From Quillaja saponaria (Eukaryota > Streptophyta > Magnoliopsida > Fabales > Quillajaceae), in assembly GCA_029379385.1 (NCBI GenBank), contig CM055605.1, positions 2,887,001 through 2,951,000 on the forward strand: DNA of 64,000 nucleotides. Direction: 5' to 3'. Each line of letters opens with the position of its first letter. Position 1 is the first letter of the stretch. Position numbers and translations under genes: made by a program. This document shows positions 46,482 to 59,033 of the stretch, in pieces. The notes under the pieces were generated by a model, which saw only the letters and a list, made by a program, of their open reading frames with translations, did not search any database and had not been told where the DNA came from.

Positions 46482-47929
46482 TTATTGTTTTCTGTAACGA
46501 AAGCTAAAGACAGGTCACCCATCTTTCCTTCTTTCTTTTATTTCAGACAAGACCCACTCACAGAGGCCACACATGGATCCAACTCACCCACCCACATGTT
46601 TGATTTGACATTTCAGATTCTGCACTCTTATCATCGTCCTTCCAAACAAAACCCTCTCTCCCTTAAATTACTGCTACTATTCCATATTATGCCATTTTAT
46701 CCCATTATATATATAATAAATATTTTTGAGATAACTAATTTTTATTCTTAATTAACAAATTAATGTCAATTAATTAATTAATATTACTTCTATTGAGATC
46801 TTGGTGAACATGTTGTAAATATAACAATCTACTTTATCGTGCTTAAAAAAACATCACGTAAGAAGATGGATTTTCATAGTCATTCTAATTATCAATGTTA
46901 ATTATCATTATGCATTGAAATAAATTAATAAGTTATTCAAAATAACTAGCAATATGATTAATTGCTATTATGTTGTTTGATGAAGACCTCCCTAATTCGT
47001 GCATTTTCCTTTCTTTATTTGACAACAAACTCTATGTAAATAGTAAAAAGAGATCTGAATTCTCTCATGTTTTTATAAAAATAAACAATTATTTCTTTCT
47101 AATTCAAGGGCCACGTATTATTATTACTATTTTTTTTTTGCAATAAAATACAGTTTTGAGAGAGGAAAAGGGAATGTTGGCTAAAAACAAATCCTTCTCC
47201 AATACAAGAGAGGTTCTAAATCCAATAAAAGGGTGCATATAGTTATTATTATTATTATTATTTTGTTAGGAAAATAATTAGGGCAAGCTAGCTTCCAACT
47301 TTTTTTCCCCCCTTTTCCTCTACTTAATTAACAATTTTTTATTTTATTTCATATATTATAGCAATAAAATTCGACTGTGCTTTCTGAACATGACAGGGTA
47401 GCATGCATGCAACACCTGCATGACATAATACGTGCATATTGCTCCTTTAAGAGGTTGTACTGCTTTAGTTATAATGCCTGAAGTGAATAAGATGGTTCTT
47501 CCACAACAAGAATCTTTCTTTAAATAAAGGAAGAAGGAAATGGAGTGAGGGAAAAGCAAACACCACTTTCTCAATAAAAGATAAACATGTTGTTAGCTCA
47601 ACTGATAAAACACATAGTCAAATAATTGCACATTATATATGACCATAAGGAATTTATTTGTTTATTTGAAATATTTAAGTTCAACATAAATAAATGCAAT
47701 CACTAGAATAGTAGTTATTCTGTAACTGCTATAAAGGGAATCCACAAAAGGTACAACATGGGTGAGGAAGAGGTTCTTAATTCCTGTCTGATTTGGGAAC
47801 CTTAACCTTCACAGCTAGCCTCGGTTTTCACTAATCCAAATCATGCATAGAAAATAAATTAAAGATCGGAAAAAAAAAAAAAAAAAAAAGCTACTGCATA
47901 CGTACACTACAGAGGGTATACTATTTGTT

Positions 47930-50900
47930 TCAGTATAAGCTGTTAGACTTTTGAGTGCCTTCCCCTGCTAAAGTCTGATCCGACTTTGTTTGTTTGTTAC
48001 CATCCAGCTTTAGCCCAAAATGAATGTGAGGAAAATGTGCCCACTGCAAAATATAAAATAAACAAACCAAAATAAATGTATTGAGTTAGATGAGATGTAA
48101 TCAAGTATTAGTGATTGTTAGTTCAACTAGTAAAGACATCGGATCAAATTCTGATGGTGACTAAAGGAGTTTATGATCTCCTGATCATATCCCTTTAGGA
48201 ACATAATGGCCACTTGCATACTTAGGATTTAAGACCTAGAGAGCATTCAAAGTATATATATGATCCCCATATATGTATAAAGGCATAAAAAGTCTGTAGC
48301 AGAGACATAGTAGTGGCACACTTGAGAGGAACCAAGTTTGAACATTTTTCCTAATTTGTTTGGTATCTATGGCTTAATTGAAAAAGAAAATTAATAACTT
48401 GCACAATTCTGGTGCAACTTACATTTTTGGCTGCTGCGCTAAAAGCCTCCCTGTGGGTGACGGCAGGATCACTAGCTTTAATCCTTTGGATCTCCTCCCT
48501 TTAACAACCACAAAGTAGGTGCAGAAACAATTAACCCATTGATAATTGGAAAACAAAGGTGGACTTAAGATGAAATTCAAAAGATAAAAACAATCCCTTA
48601 CTTAATGAACCGATTATATGCCGAAGGAACACGTGGTCTCTTTTCTGGGGCTGCCATATTCATGAAATTGAAAAGCTTATAATGTTGAACAAATGAGTAC
48701 TACCATATATATTGCAAGACATCATGCAATGACATGTAAATCAAAATAATGTTACATCTGTATTGAAAAACTTTGCTCTATGACCACATGGAATTATTAG
48801 GGTTTTTGTCAAGTGCAGGCCATATTATATAGTTCGACTGAATGCAACATTTATGTAAAAAAAAAAATCATTTAAATAGTCTTTGACATTCCATCTGTAG
48901 AGATAAATGCCATTATTTGCTCTCCTGGTGTGTTTTAGTAATCATTTAGTAATTTCGCAATCACAATATTATTGTGAATGATGTAAAGGTGCATTTGACC
49001 GATGAGAAACTAAATTCCACCTGTTCAAGACTCAAATATAGTCCAATATCAGGTACCTGAGCTGTTATGGTAAAGAAAATTTTCTAACCGTAAAACGACT
49101 TTACATGTATAAATATGATAGGTCCAAGGGCAAAGCCATCTATTTATTAAGGATGGGTCAATTTTGTTATGTAAAGTCACCATCTGAGTGGGGGCCATGT
49201 ATAAATTGGAAAAAAGAATCAAATGCTGAATTTGGGTACTCAGAATTTGGCTACTCTTATGCAAAACTCTAATTTATTCCAATTGGTCTTGATGACGAGC
49301 TGGTTCTGCTTGCTTATTTGTTTGTGACAGACTGAGGAATGAAGTTGAACATATGTGTTCAAAGCTTATAATACATTTAGCCCAGGTATGTAAGTACCCC
49401 AGTGATTGATTATGCTTTGAAAGCTTTGAACTTTAATATGATCTGCTACACATGTCTATAGAAGTAGCATTATAGTATATACAGAACTACTAAATTATGC
49501 TACTAATCACCAATTTACAGGTAAAACACACACAGATGAGAGAAAAAGAAAGAGAGAGGCTTACGACGAATAGGAGGCATCCTAAGTTGTTCATGCTCTA
49601 CAGACTCAAATGCAGCGAACTTGTTACACTTTGATGATGACCCACACTCCTTGTTGCTCGAATCTTCGGAGATTTGGTGCAGTTTTTGCACCTAAGTAAC
49701 AAATAAAGGAGAAAAAACTAGGAACCTTCAGAGTTTGGGCGTCAATCAAGCTATAAGTTTGTTATTAATCAGGAAGTGGATCAAGATGTTGAAAGAACAA
49801 CAAGGTAGGAGATTATTTACGGATTTTTCTTTTTTGCTTTGTTTATATTTTGTAATAAAAAAATATAAAAAAATCCGTGCCCTTGAACGTGTAATTCTGG
49901 CAGAAGAAAAGAAGAAGTGCCTTAAAGAAGAGCATACACGTCAAGTTATCCATAAGGCCATAAAAAGTGATACCTGGGGATCTTGAGGAGGAATTGTTTG
50001 AAGGGATGCACCCATGTTAACTGACAATAAATTAGCACAATGCCCACATCTAACAGTCACTATGTTGAACATACTGCTGCATGGAACACTAACCTGCCAA
50101 CACCCATTTTGGAATATAAAACAAACCTTCATCAGTTATTAACCTTTGAGAGAAGCCTGCCAATGGAATCTCTCTCTCTCTCAAACACACACAAACACAC
50201 ACATGTAACGTAAATAATATACTCAGAATTGACACTTCGCAGTTCCAGACTACTGTCCAAAGCTTAACACAAACAAACCAGACTACTGTCCAAAGCTTAA
50301 GACAAACAAACCAGACCAACCCACCAGCCTATGCAGTATGCAAATTAGTGGGGGTGTTCAACTTAAAAGTTAAAACATCCGATCGTTAAACTCAAGAAAT
50401 TAAATAAAAGCTCATTAGATCATAATTGCCAATATAGGATTCTTCTAAGCATTATAGAGCAATAAACTAAACCCATTTCTTAATATGAATTTCGTATCAG
50501 TGTAAGGAGCATTAAAAGATTACCCCAGATCTGGCTTCAGAGTTAACAAGCTTAAGAAAATGCATAGTAATAACGAACAAAAGAAAGCTTTGAAGTTCGA
50601 ACATTCATATTTCGGAAATAGCATACAAGTATTTAACTATATTACCAATGCAGGAAGCTGAAAATGGACAAAAATAAAAGCAGACAAAGAAAAATTAGGT
50701 GTGCAAGCTGGAAGAAAGAATTTGATTATGAAAATGAAATCTGGGAAGAAGGAAATCAGTGCAGTTAGCTTTCCTCGTTATTCTCTCTAGAAGGCCTATT
50801 TTTAAGGGCTAACTAGATTAGAGGAAGTTTTGAATAGAGAGAGTTTAGAACTTGGCAGTGATAAGACCTCAGGGTTCACAGAGCTCTCACATGGGTAATA

Positions 50901-52260
50901 ACTAAAATTTAAAAGCTAGCACTCTCATAATCTCAGTGCGCCTGACATTTTGGCCTGACACACCTCAAGCAAGATGATAAAAGATGGAAAATACATATAC
51001 CTACGCAGAGAAAAAGAGAAAGAGGGAAAAAAGAGAGAAATGAAAACGACTTGACTGGAACGGAAACCATAAAGGCCATGAAACACCACCATTATAGGTG
51101 CACGGATCATCATGAATTAGCTTAATTTAACAACTCTTTATACAGTGCTTAAGATCATATATAGAGGGATGATGCTTTTTCTCAGAAAAGGGTTGTTTTA
51201 ACAGAGCTTTGCTATGATGAAAGTAGAGCATAGTTTTGTGACTACGCTGTGCACTTGAAGAAGTAACTAGCAGGCCTGAAACTGTGCAAAAACCTTCATG
51301 CCATATGATATATTGTCATAGGAAAAAAAAATTTGATTCTTCACAGGCAAATTGTCAAGCACCAGCAGATTAGGAAGAGAAGATGGAGAGTGGAGAGAGA
51401 GATCTAGAGAGAGATTGCATGCCATCAATAAAAATCTGCTTGATTCTTTTGTAAACAGAAATACTTAAATATAGAAAAGCTGACCAATTCACTTTCATAC
51501 AGATCTCATTAGACTTTGGTATTTTATGTAGAGTCAAAACCCGCTTATAGTCAATACACCTGGACCTGGTATAGCTAGCCCTAACCATAGCTGCCATAGC
51601 CCTCATATTCCTTCTAGTGTGTCTTTTTCTGTATGTTTATGATAATTTGGGTCTGGCTTTCTTTCGCTCTGGTAGTAAATCTTTGTGGTCGCCACTGAAA
51701 TTGGTATATAGCTAACTTCTTAGAAAGATCAACTGAGGGTTTCGAGTACTGGGTTCTTTAAATTACATTTCTTCTGCCACTAGGGCTTCATATATCAACT
51801 ACAACTCCTGAAGTTCTTGGCTTGAAATTGAAGGCTTTTGGGACAATACCAAGTTAATCTTTCTCATAAAATATGACAAACTCTTTTTACTAATTTCATG
51901 TTAGCTAGCTAATTAAGAAAACCAAAGATGGGTTTCAAGTCTAAGGGAAAATTTATCCAAAAAAGGAATGGGGTTTTTATAATAAATTAGATAATTAACA
52001 ATTGCACTCCAATTCTACGATCTATCCATAACAGAATTGGTTTGCCTTTTGTTTACACACAGGAAAAATTGGAAGCCCGGATTGACAATTCAGCTGTGGT
52101 AAAACAGACATGGCATGAAGAAAGTAATGTTGATTAGGAGAATATGAAAGAAAAAAAAAATAGAAAGAAAAATAATTGAAGGATGTACCGCTAAAATGGT
52201 GTTGCAGAAGTTGCAGTGAACATAACAAACACGTCCAGATGCCATCATTTCCATTGACAT
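47930..52260 (-). CDS. YAB2: YABBY transcription factor, YAB2-like
   Basis: Plant transcription factor that promotes abaxial identity and lamina growth in leaves and other lateral organs. Six exons: 52260-52189, 50093-49974, 49691-49565, 48650-48602, 48498-48423, 48043-47930, encoding 185 residues with consistent phase. Start ATG 52260 ([19 protein letters not shown]). The C2C2 zinc finger uses Cys16/Cys19 and Cys40/Cys43 (RCGHC) and is split by intron 1. The YABBY (HMG-like) domain runs from [19 protein letters not shown] through [20 protein letters not shown] across exons 4-6. YAB2 rather than FIL/YAB3, YAB5, CRC or INO is suggested by [27 protein letters not shown] and GLKLDGNK in the tail. 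Intron 1 is about 2.1 kb, a size and place that often hold control elements in YABBY genes. The neighbouring SSL3 and SDH6 genes match the Arabidopsis YAB2 locus. Confidence 0.95.
48112..48300 (+). mobile_element. Possible tRNA-derived SINE in YAB2 intron 5
   Basis: GTTAGTTCAACTAGTAAAGA resembles a tRNA A box (48119-48133), and GGATCAAATTCTG about 20 bases later resembles a B box, although the spacing is short. The body (GGAGTTTATGATCTCCTGAT) and the gap of DNA up to about 48300 are typical of such elements in look. Ends and duplications could not be set. Confidence 0.3.
50168..50202. repeat. Compound (TC)n(CA)n microsatellite
   Basis: TCTCTCTCTCTCTC is followed by AAACACACACAAACACACAC in YAB2 intron 1. 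It is a likely length-variable marker. Confidence 0.75.
50245..50310. repeat. 33-bp tandem duplication in YAB2 intron 1
   Basis: Two copies of a 33-bp unit starting CCAGACTACTGTCCAAAGCT, at 50245-50277 and 50278-50310, differ by one base (AACAC versus AAGAC). A third partial copy (CCAGACC) follows. The unit includes AAGCTT and ACAAACAAA. Confidence 0.92.
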
Positions 52261-54830
52261 TTTTTTGGGTAAGTTTTCGTTTTAGAGGGTGTTTGTCTGT
52301 TTATGTAGCTAGGCAGATCACAGAGGGATGAGAAATATTCCTTGACAAATGAATCAAAAGATCAAAGAGAATTCATTTGCAGAAGAAAACCCATATATAA
52401 TTAGTTTTATCAAAGAGAAGAGATAGAAGGAGAAAGAGAGAAGGGTGTGTAAAAAAATCACAAAGGTGAGGATGGGACTAATCTGATCTTATGAGAGTGG
52501 GGTTATGGTGGGTTTTAATGATTTTTCCAAAGAAAAGATGGATTATGGTATGAAAAAGGTGAATTGATTTATGGTTCGGTCTGTGTCATTGTAATTGTGC
52601 GCGTGTGAGAAAGACATTGAGGAAGAGAGTGGAGAAGATTGTAAGAGAAAGGAAGTGGGGAGAGTGGATGGGTTATGATTGAGAGAATGAGTGGGTGGGA
52701 GGGAGTGACCCATCTCTCTTGTAACCATATTGCCTACCTTTCTGTAGCGGACGAGGGGGGCGATATATTAATGCTTGGAATTTATAGGGATATTAAGAGA
52801 GAAGAGAAGGGAAGAGAATGAAGGAGAAAGGAAGGGAAAGCTTATTTTAAGGGTGAGAATTGAGAAAGAGGGTTTATTGGGATTAGAGACAAGCAATTTC
52901 TTTTATGTGCCATGCCTTGTTAGAAAAGAAAAAAGTCAATAAAAATAAGTAATTTTTTATTCGTTAGACCAAACCTCTAAGTATCAAATTTTATTTCTCT
53001 AAAAAAAATATGCATTTTATTAGAACAAGTATATCTTAATGAATTTTATTTTTATCTAAACTTAAATTGCTCGAATATGATATTTTATTTTGATATTTTG
53101 TCAAAAGAATTAATAATTATAAGTATTTTAAAGAGAGATAAAATAGGTTGAGGGGAGAGAAAAAAAGAGAGTTGAGGGGTCGTTATTAGCCCATATTTTA
53201 TAAAGCATGCCTTATTAAGAAGTATATATATTTTTGACCAAAACAGGCAGCTTGCGAAACTGCTAAAGAGTTTTTTTTATTTAAAATTTTATCATTTATT
53301 ATAAATTACTTACTTTTTTTTATAATTAAAAAACGAATTAACAAGAAAAAAAAACTCACGTATTGTTAACTTTATTTAATCAATTATTTTAAAAAATAAA
53401 ATAAAATCAACCCCTTCTAAAATTATTTCATTCTCTTCATTTTATACAATAATTATAATATTTTTTTATAGTGTAAAAAAAAACCCTTGAACATGTGCTT
53501 AAGAACATGTGAAAAAAATAATCACATATTAGTAGATTGTGAGTTTTAATCCTCCAGAACTCAAAATAATAATTTTATTTAATTAGTATCATAAATAATA
53601 GATACATCAAATTTAAAACTCTATGTACTCAAATTTTACTCTCCTTAATTATCTAAGATAAGCCATGTATAGTGATCAATCAAAATTTACTTTTACTTAA
53701 TAACTTTTTGATTATTTTTTCTCTCACTAAACATGGAGTTTATTGTTTGAATGTTGTACCACTATTTTCAATGATAAAATGATATGAGGCAAGAAAAATG
53801 AAAAAGGAGGGATGATTGTTACACGTTTCTGGGTGGGTGTGACTGTCTGGCAGTCTTGGTGAGAGGGCAAAGCCCAGTTTAACTATGAGCCCATGTAGAG
53901 CTCTTGATAGATATGGATCTAGACACAGACACAGTGACACATGGAGCCCAATTTTCATAAACCACACCCCTAGTAGTGATCCCAAATCCTTCATTTGAAA
54001 CCCTAGCCAATGCTCTTAGTCTTAACAAACAAAACTTTTTATTCAACTTTTATTTATTTATCAATATAAAAAAAACACTGAACATACACCTCGTAGTTCA
54101 GTAAATAAAATATTTTGCAGTAAGTAATGCATTTCTAATATTTTAAAAGAATAAAAAAAAATAAAGATCAAATTTATAAAATAAAAATTTTTATGTTATG
54201 TGATTTATCAAAATTTGGTTCATGTAATTAATATTTTAAATATAAAATTAAACATTAAAAATTTAAAAGTTATAAGAAATATTTTAATTTACAATTTAAG
54301 ACTTATTTATAAAAAATTTCATAAAAGTAAGATTTACAAAAAAATATAAATGTGTAATTAATTTTTTTTATAGTTTTTCATGAGTATTTTTATTATCATT
54401 TTTTTAGACGTGAACTTAATTTCGTTCAGATCTAAAAGCGATGTAATTATTGAGTTTGACCTCTTCCTTTCTGGAATTACAATTTGCTTATTACCAACCA
54501 CCTCCTTTGAGTAATTAAACTTATTTAAAATGTTGAAGAAAAATTATGATTCGTTTTCAAGTAACGAATGGAAAGTAGAAATATATAGGAATAGTAATTA
54601 CTGATTAACAAATAAGTTTAGCTACCTCTTGAGTTTGTCACCTACCCGTCTTGGAAGCAAGCAATCAAAAGCTTGCTGTACTTTCTCTACTCCCTCGGAG
54701 GGAATTGAAAGCCTGCTATATATTTTCCGAAAGTGTCGTAAATGCAGACACATTGACATCAAAATTTTAGCTTTCCCACTCCCTTCTTCTCGTCTCTTTC
54801 TCTACTGCCGGAAAGTTCAAAAACCCGACG
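52261..54830. other. Divergent intergenic region between YAB2 and SSL3-like
   Basis: Both neighbours are transcribed away from this 2.6-kb stretch, so it carries both promoters. 52380-52890 is strongly purine-rich on the plus strand (GA repeats), the probable YAB2 leader/promoter. The middle (52920-54450) is AT-rich without coding signal. Near 54713-54723 a CTATATATTTT could be the SSL3-like TATA box, about 110 bp before its ATG. Confidence 0.55.
52410..52890 (-). promoter_or_regulatory. GA/CT-rich leader and promoter region of YAB2
   Basis: Many GA-repeat words are seen (GAAGGAGAAAGAGAGAAGGG, GAGAGTGGAGAAGATTG, AGAGAGAAGAGAAGGGAAGA), so the YAB2 transcript strand is rich in CT. Such tracts are common in plant core promoters and 5' UTRs, and are bound by BBR/BPC GAGA-binding factors, which are known regulators of developmental genes. 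Promoter assignment is by position. Confidence 0.4.
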
Positions 54831-57800
54831 ATGACGCCGGTCGGAGTATTCACCTTGCTCTTCCTACTGTTGGCATTGTACTGTGGATTAGACCCTTTCA
54901 AGCACAGTGCAATTTCGGAGTTTCCTGACTTCCAAAGTTACAGACTTGACATGCCTGCATGGTCCCAAGTCCCAACGGAGAGGGACACGGAAAATTTGTT
55001 GCAGAAATCAGAGATCAAGTTCTTGAACCAAATCCAGGGCCCCGAGAGCATAGCCTTCGATCCTCTTGGTCGTGGGCCTTACACGGGTGTCGCTGATGGT
55101 CGAATTTTGTTCTGGAATGGCCAATCCTGGACTGATTTCGCCTATACTTCGTCCAATAGGTGGGTTTAGGAAATGGATTTTCTTCTTGAAAAGAGTTTGC
55201 TCTTGCCGTGCCTGTTATTACTTGTTACAACTTGACTTTTATCATGAGTGTTTGTGGCCCTATTTTGACAATCATAATTCAGATGAAGATAAAAAGCGAA
55301 TGTAAGATTATCCATACCATCCTTAAGAAAACACTAATTTAGATGCACAAGCTGACCACTCAAAGTGATTTGTAATTGTCAAACAGCACTTGTCTATTGA
55401 TTATTTCTCTTTTCGTTGTTATAAAAATTAAAGGAATGTAATTATGGAAAGTTTTTTAAGCTTTCATTCTTTATACTATGGTTTTGTTGGAGATACAATT
55501 TTTTTGAAATATTTGTCTTATGCCATATTTAGTGGATTTCCAGATAGTAATAATTTTTTACAGTAAGCACAATATCTTCAACTTCACTTATGGTTACTGA
55601 AATTGGATTTATTAGCTATAACTATAAAGTATAAACTATATATAACTTGTCTGGTTAAAAGAAGAGTCTGAGTCTGTAAACTTTTGTGTTTTTCAGCTCT
55701 GTAGCCACTCGCTTAGCTATTTATGTTTTGAAACAAAACAATAACAACAACAACTACCCTTAATCCCAAATTATTGGGGGTTGTCTACATGGACCTTCAC
55801 AAAACTAGTTGGTGACTTTGACATGAATTCTTGTCTTTCACTCAATTTTATGGTTGCAATATCATTATGTAAAATTATAATTTATTTTCCTTTTGTATTT
55901 GGGATCAGGTCAGAATTATGTGATCCTAAACCATCTCCATTGAGTTATTTGAAGAATGAGCACATATGCGGAAGGCCTCTGGGGCTCAGATTTGACAAGA
56001 AAACAGGTGACTTATACATTGCGGATGCATATTTTGGACTCATGAAGGTCGGGCCAGAAGGTGGTTTGGCTACATCACTTGCAAATGAAGCTGAAGGGGT
56101 GCCATTAAGGTTTACTAATGATTTAGACATTGATGAAGAAGGGAATGTTTATTTTACAGATAGCAGCACAAAATACCAGAGGAGGTAGGCATTTTATGTT
56201 ATTCATTTTATGAAATCCTATTATAGTAAAATGTCATCTAATGCCATCCTTGGGTGGATTGGTAACGGCTTGAGTTGGTTGGATCCAGCCACTATCTATG
56301 CTACAAGATGAAAAACCCATTTGGTAAAGGTCTACTTGTATAGTTGTTTGCAAAGCAGAATGCCATTGGGAGATAATAATCTCAATTGAGTGATTTTCAC
56401 CTTTTCTTTCTGATAGATACTGAAGTGATTACTCAGTTCCTAACTCTTATCAAAAAAAAAAATGTCAGTTCCTAAGATATTTTAACTATCTTAAGAGTTA
56501 TGCAATCCTGATATTGTCCTTCTCCCTTCCTTTCTCTTATTTGTTAGTTCTCACTATGTTTGCTTGTTTCATGCGTTTCCCCTTTCTGTCAGGAACTTCA
56601 TGCAGTTAGTTTTCTCTGCTGAGAACAGTGGGAGGGTTTTGAAATACAACCCTGCCAATAAGGAAACCACCGTTCTTGAGAGGGATCTCCAATTCCCAAA
56701 TGGTGTTTCTTTAAGCAAGGATGGCTCCTTTTTCGTTTTTTGTGAAGGATCCCATGGCAGGTACTTCATTTGTTAGTTAATCATAATTCATAATGTTATA
56801 CTTGCACATAGTTTAGGACCTGTGGTGCCTGTGAGGCTAGAATCTAAGGGGATTATTCCTCTTGGAACAGGATGAAATCCTCTAGGGGAGAGACAAACTC
56901 GAGAAAAAAAAAATTCAAAAATTAGACACACTTAGGGATGAGAGTTGATGTTTCTTTTTTTCTCCAGTTGGACTTCTGTACTACATGAGAGGATCCAAAT
57001 CCAATACGAGGAACCATTTTTGCTCATTGTTATTTATTCCCTTGCAGCTTCTATAATAATGTGTGAATTTTCTATCTGTGTGTTGGAAAGGATGCAAAAT
57101 GCAATTGCTAGTTTCTGGATGATCACAAAACATCTATGGTACAAATAATGCTGTGAAGTGGCCATGTAGATTATTCCTGGGCCGGTATTATCTGAAGTAT
57201 GGTAGACTTCACTATAAGTTGATAGATTTCCAAATAAATCATTGGTTGGAGCATTGTACTCTTAAAGAGTACCTATGGTAGAATTCTATGGTTCAATAGT
57301 GATTTGGATGGATGTTATGATGAATCGCAACTTGTCCAGAAGAGATATCTTGACTTGGGCCTTGGTTGTATAAGTTTCCTGAGTTTCTGCGAATGTATAC
57401 TTTGGTTACTTGAAAGCCTTTTCTGAGTGTTTCGAAATAATTTGAAGTAGTTATTGACAAACTATGTATCCATTTTTTTGTTGTGTAGGCTACGCAAGTA
57501 CTGGCTGAAAGGTGAGAAGGCTGGCACTTCAGAGATATTAGCAATCCTACCTGGATTTCCTGACAATGTCAGAACAAATGAAAATGGCGACTTTTGGGTG
57601 GCAATTCACTGTCGACGGAATATGTACACTTATTTTTGTGCTTTATACCCAAAAATAAGAACGTTTTTACTCAAGCTCCCTATTCCAACTAAAATTCATT
57701 TCCTGCTTCAAATAGGGGGCCACCCCACTGCAGTAGTTGCCAAGTATAGCCCAGAAGGTAAGCTTCTACAACTACTGGAGGACAATCAGGGAAAGGTTGT

Positions 57801-57891
57801 CAAAGCAATTAGCGAAGTGGAAGAGAAGGATGGGAAACTGTGGATGGGAAGTGTTCTTGTGCCTTTTGTTGCTGTCTACAAATTGCCATGA
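54831..57891 (+). CDS. SSL3: Strictosidine-synthase-like protein, SSL3 type
   Basis: Six-bladed beta-propeller protein of the strictosidine synthase-like / APMAP family, entering the secretory pathway. Four exons: 54831-55159, 55909-56184, 56593-56760, 57489-57891, encoding 391 residues. Residues 4-19 (VGVFTLLFLLLALYCG) make a signal peptide or anchor. Propeller blocks follow: QGPESIAFDPLGRGPYTGV, FAYTSSNRSELCD, the two conserved Cys of CDPKPSP..HICGRPLG, FDKKTGDLYIADAYFGL, DIDEEGNVYFTDSSTKYQRR, FPNGVSLSKDGSFFVFCEG, and PGFPDNVRTNENGDFWVAIH. True strictosidine synthase (the Pictet-Spengler enzyme of indole alkaloids) is a distant relative, and members such as this are not expected to have that activity. 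The real role is unknown; a related gene, LAP3, is needed for pollen wall. The downstream neighbour is SDH6, as next to Arabidopsis SSL3 (At1g08470, from memory). Confidence 0.93.
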
Positions 57892-58149
57892 TTCATTTTT
57901 CCCAATATATACTCTACCATTCCCATCCTAGTGTCTCTCTCTCTGACTCTGCCCCCTCCTTCCTTGAATTGTTTGAGATAGCCTGGACTCGTGATATTAT
58001 TAGCTTCCATACCGTTTAATAGTACATGTTCCAACTTCCACTTTTGTAATAACCTGCATTTATTAACTTTGCTTTGATTAACTTATATATCTGCACTATT
58101 CTGGCTTTGCATCTAACTTTTTTCTCCAAATGTCTTAACTTCATAATCA

Positions 58150-58298
58150 TAATGTGCATGAATTAGCTCAACTGACAGAGGCATCTTATACATTTATTTC
58201 TCATTGGGGTTTGAACCATGAGGATGTTTGTCGAGGTATTAGAGACTCGAGCACTCAGCTTCAAGTCTTGAGGGGCAGTACTTATCTAAAAAAAAAAT
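58150..58298 (+). mobile_element. tRNA-derived SINE
   Basis: The A box TAGCTCAACTGA (58164-58175) and the B box GGTTTGAACC (58208-58217) are spaced as in a tRNA-type polymerase III promoter. A body without coding signal follows, ending in an A run (TATCTAAAAAAAAAATAA) at about 58285-58298. This is the clearest of the SINE-like units in the window. A convincing target-site duplication was not found. Confidence 0.6.
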
Positions 58299-58759
58299 AA
58301 TTAAGTCAATAACATCCAATATTAGAATGTATCATAATTTTAAACCAAAGACACTAGATTTATTTAAATATGATCTTTTTCTATTTGGATTTTGTTGAAA
58401 GACTACTTGATTTTTATATGCCCGTTATATTCAAGCATTAGCAAACCACATCTTGTAACCAAAATAACAAAAACTAAAATCACATATGTATATCTATTAT
58501 TTTCAGATAATAAAAAAATAGGGCCATTTTTTTTTGTGGGAAGTAACTTCTTTTTCTTGGCTTGAAGTAAGTTCTTTTTTAGATGTAAATTATTATTTGT
58601 ATTCTTAAAAACAGAATCAAATCAAATCGAATTGAGGCCTACTAAAAATTTCTTGATTTGAATATTTATGTTTTAGGGAGTTGAACTAAGCACCTAGTTA
58701 TATTTGTTTAGTTTACAAACGTAACTCCTTTTTTTTTTTTTTTAAATGATACAAGTTTG

Positions 58760-58783
58760 TAATATATATATATATATATATAT
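58760..58783. repeat. (TA)n microsatellite
   Basis: Uninterrupted TA run of about eleven units, about 250 bp before the SDH6 start codon. Similar shorter runs occur near 26803-26817 and 20862-20871. Confidence 0.85.
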
Positions 58784-59033
58784 GAATTAAATATAATTCT
58801 AATAATTTTATTGTGTTTCATTTTTTTATTTTATTTTTGCATGTAAATGAACTAGGCGACATGGCCAAATTTTTTGTTTACTATTGTTTAAATAAAAAAA
58901 CATTTGGAGACCGGCTCTGTCCTTATCAAGCAAAAATGGGTGTGTTTTTAGAGAGAACTTTCCAGAGTAGTAAAACTGAAAAGGGTGAGTTCGGTTTTGA
59001 GCTGAGAGGCTAATAGAAGAAATCCAATCAGAG

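Larger units (their letters stand above)
44854..47929. other. Convergent intergenic region between UBP8-like and YAB2
   Basis: Both neighbouring genes end here. The UBP8-like 3' UTR probably extends to about 45300. A run of 13 G lies at 45018-45030. A 93-codon ORF on the minus strand (46200-46481) is unassigned. 46700-47350 is AT-rich, with a short ATT repeat at 47241-47262. A tRNA-like A box (TTAGCTCAACTGATAAAAC) near 47592 may be a SINE scrap. The YAB2 3' UTR lies just left of 47930, with a poly-A run at 47871-47889. Confidence 0.5.
57892..59033. other. Intergenic region between SSL3-like and SDH6
   Basis: Contains the SSL3-like 3' UTR (to about 58100), a SINE-like element (58150-58298), AT-rich DNA with a TA run at 58760-58783, and the short SDH6 promoter/leader just left of 59034. 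Confidence 0.6.

Noticed and set aside
54629..54928. Alternative upstream start for the SSL3-like gene
   Set aside because: That frame begins at a TTG, differs from the propeller frame, and ends soon after the real start at 54831.
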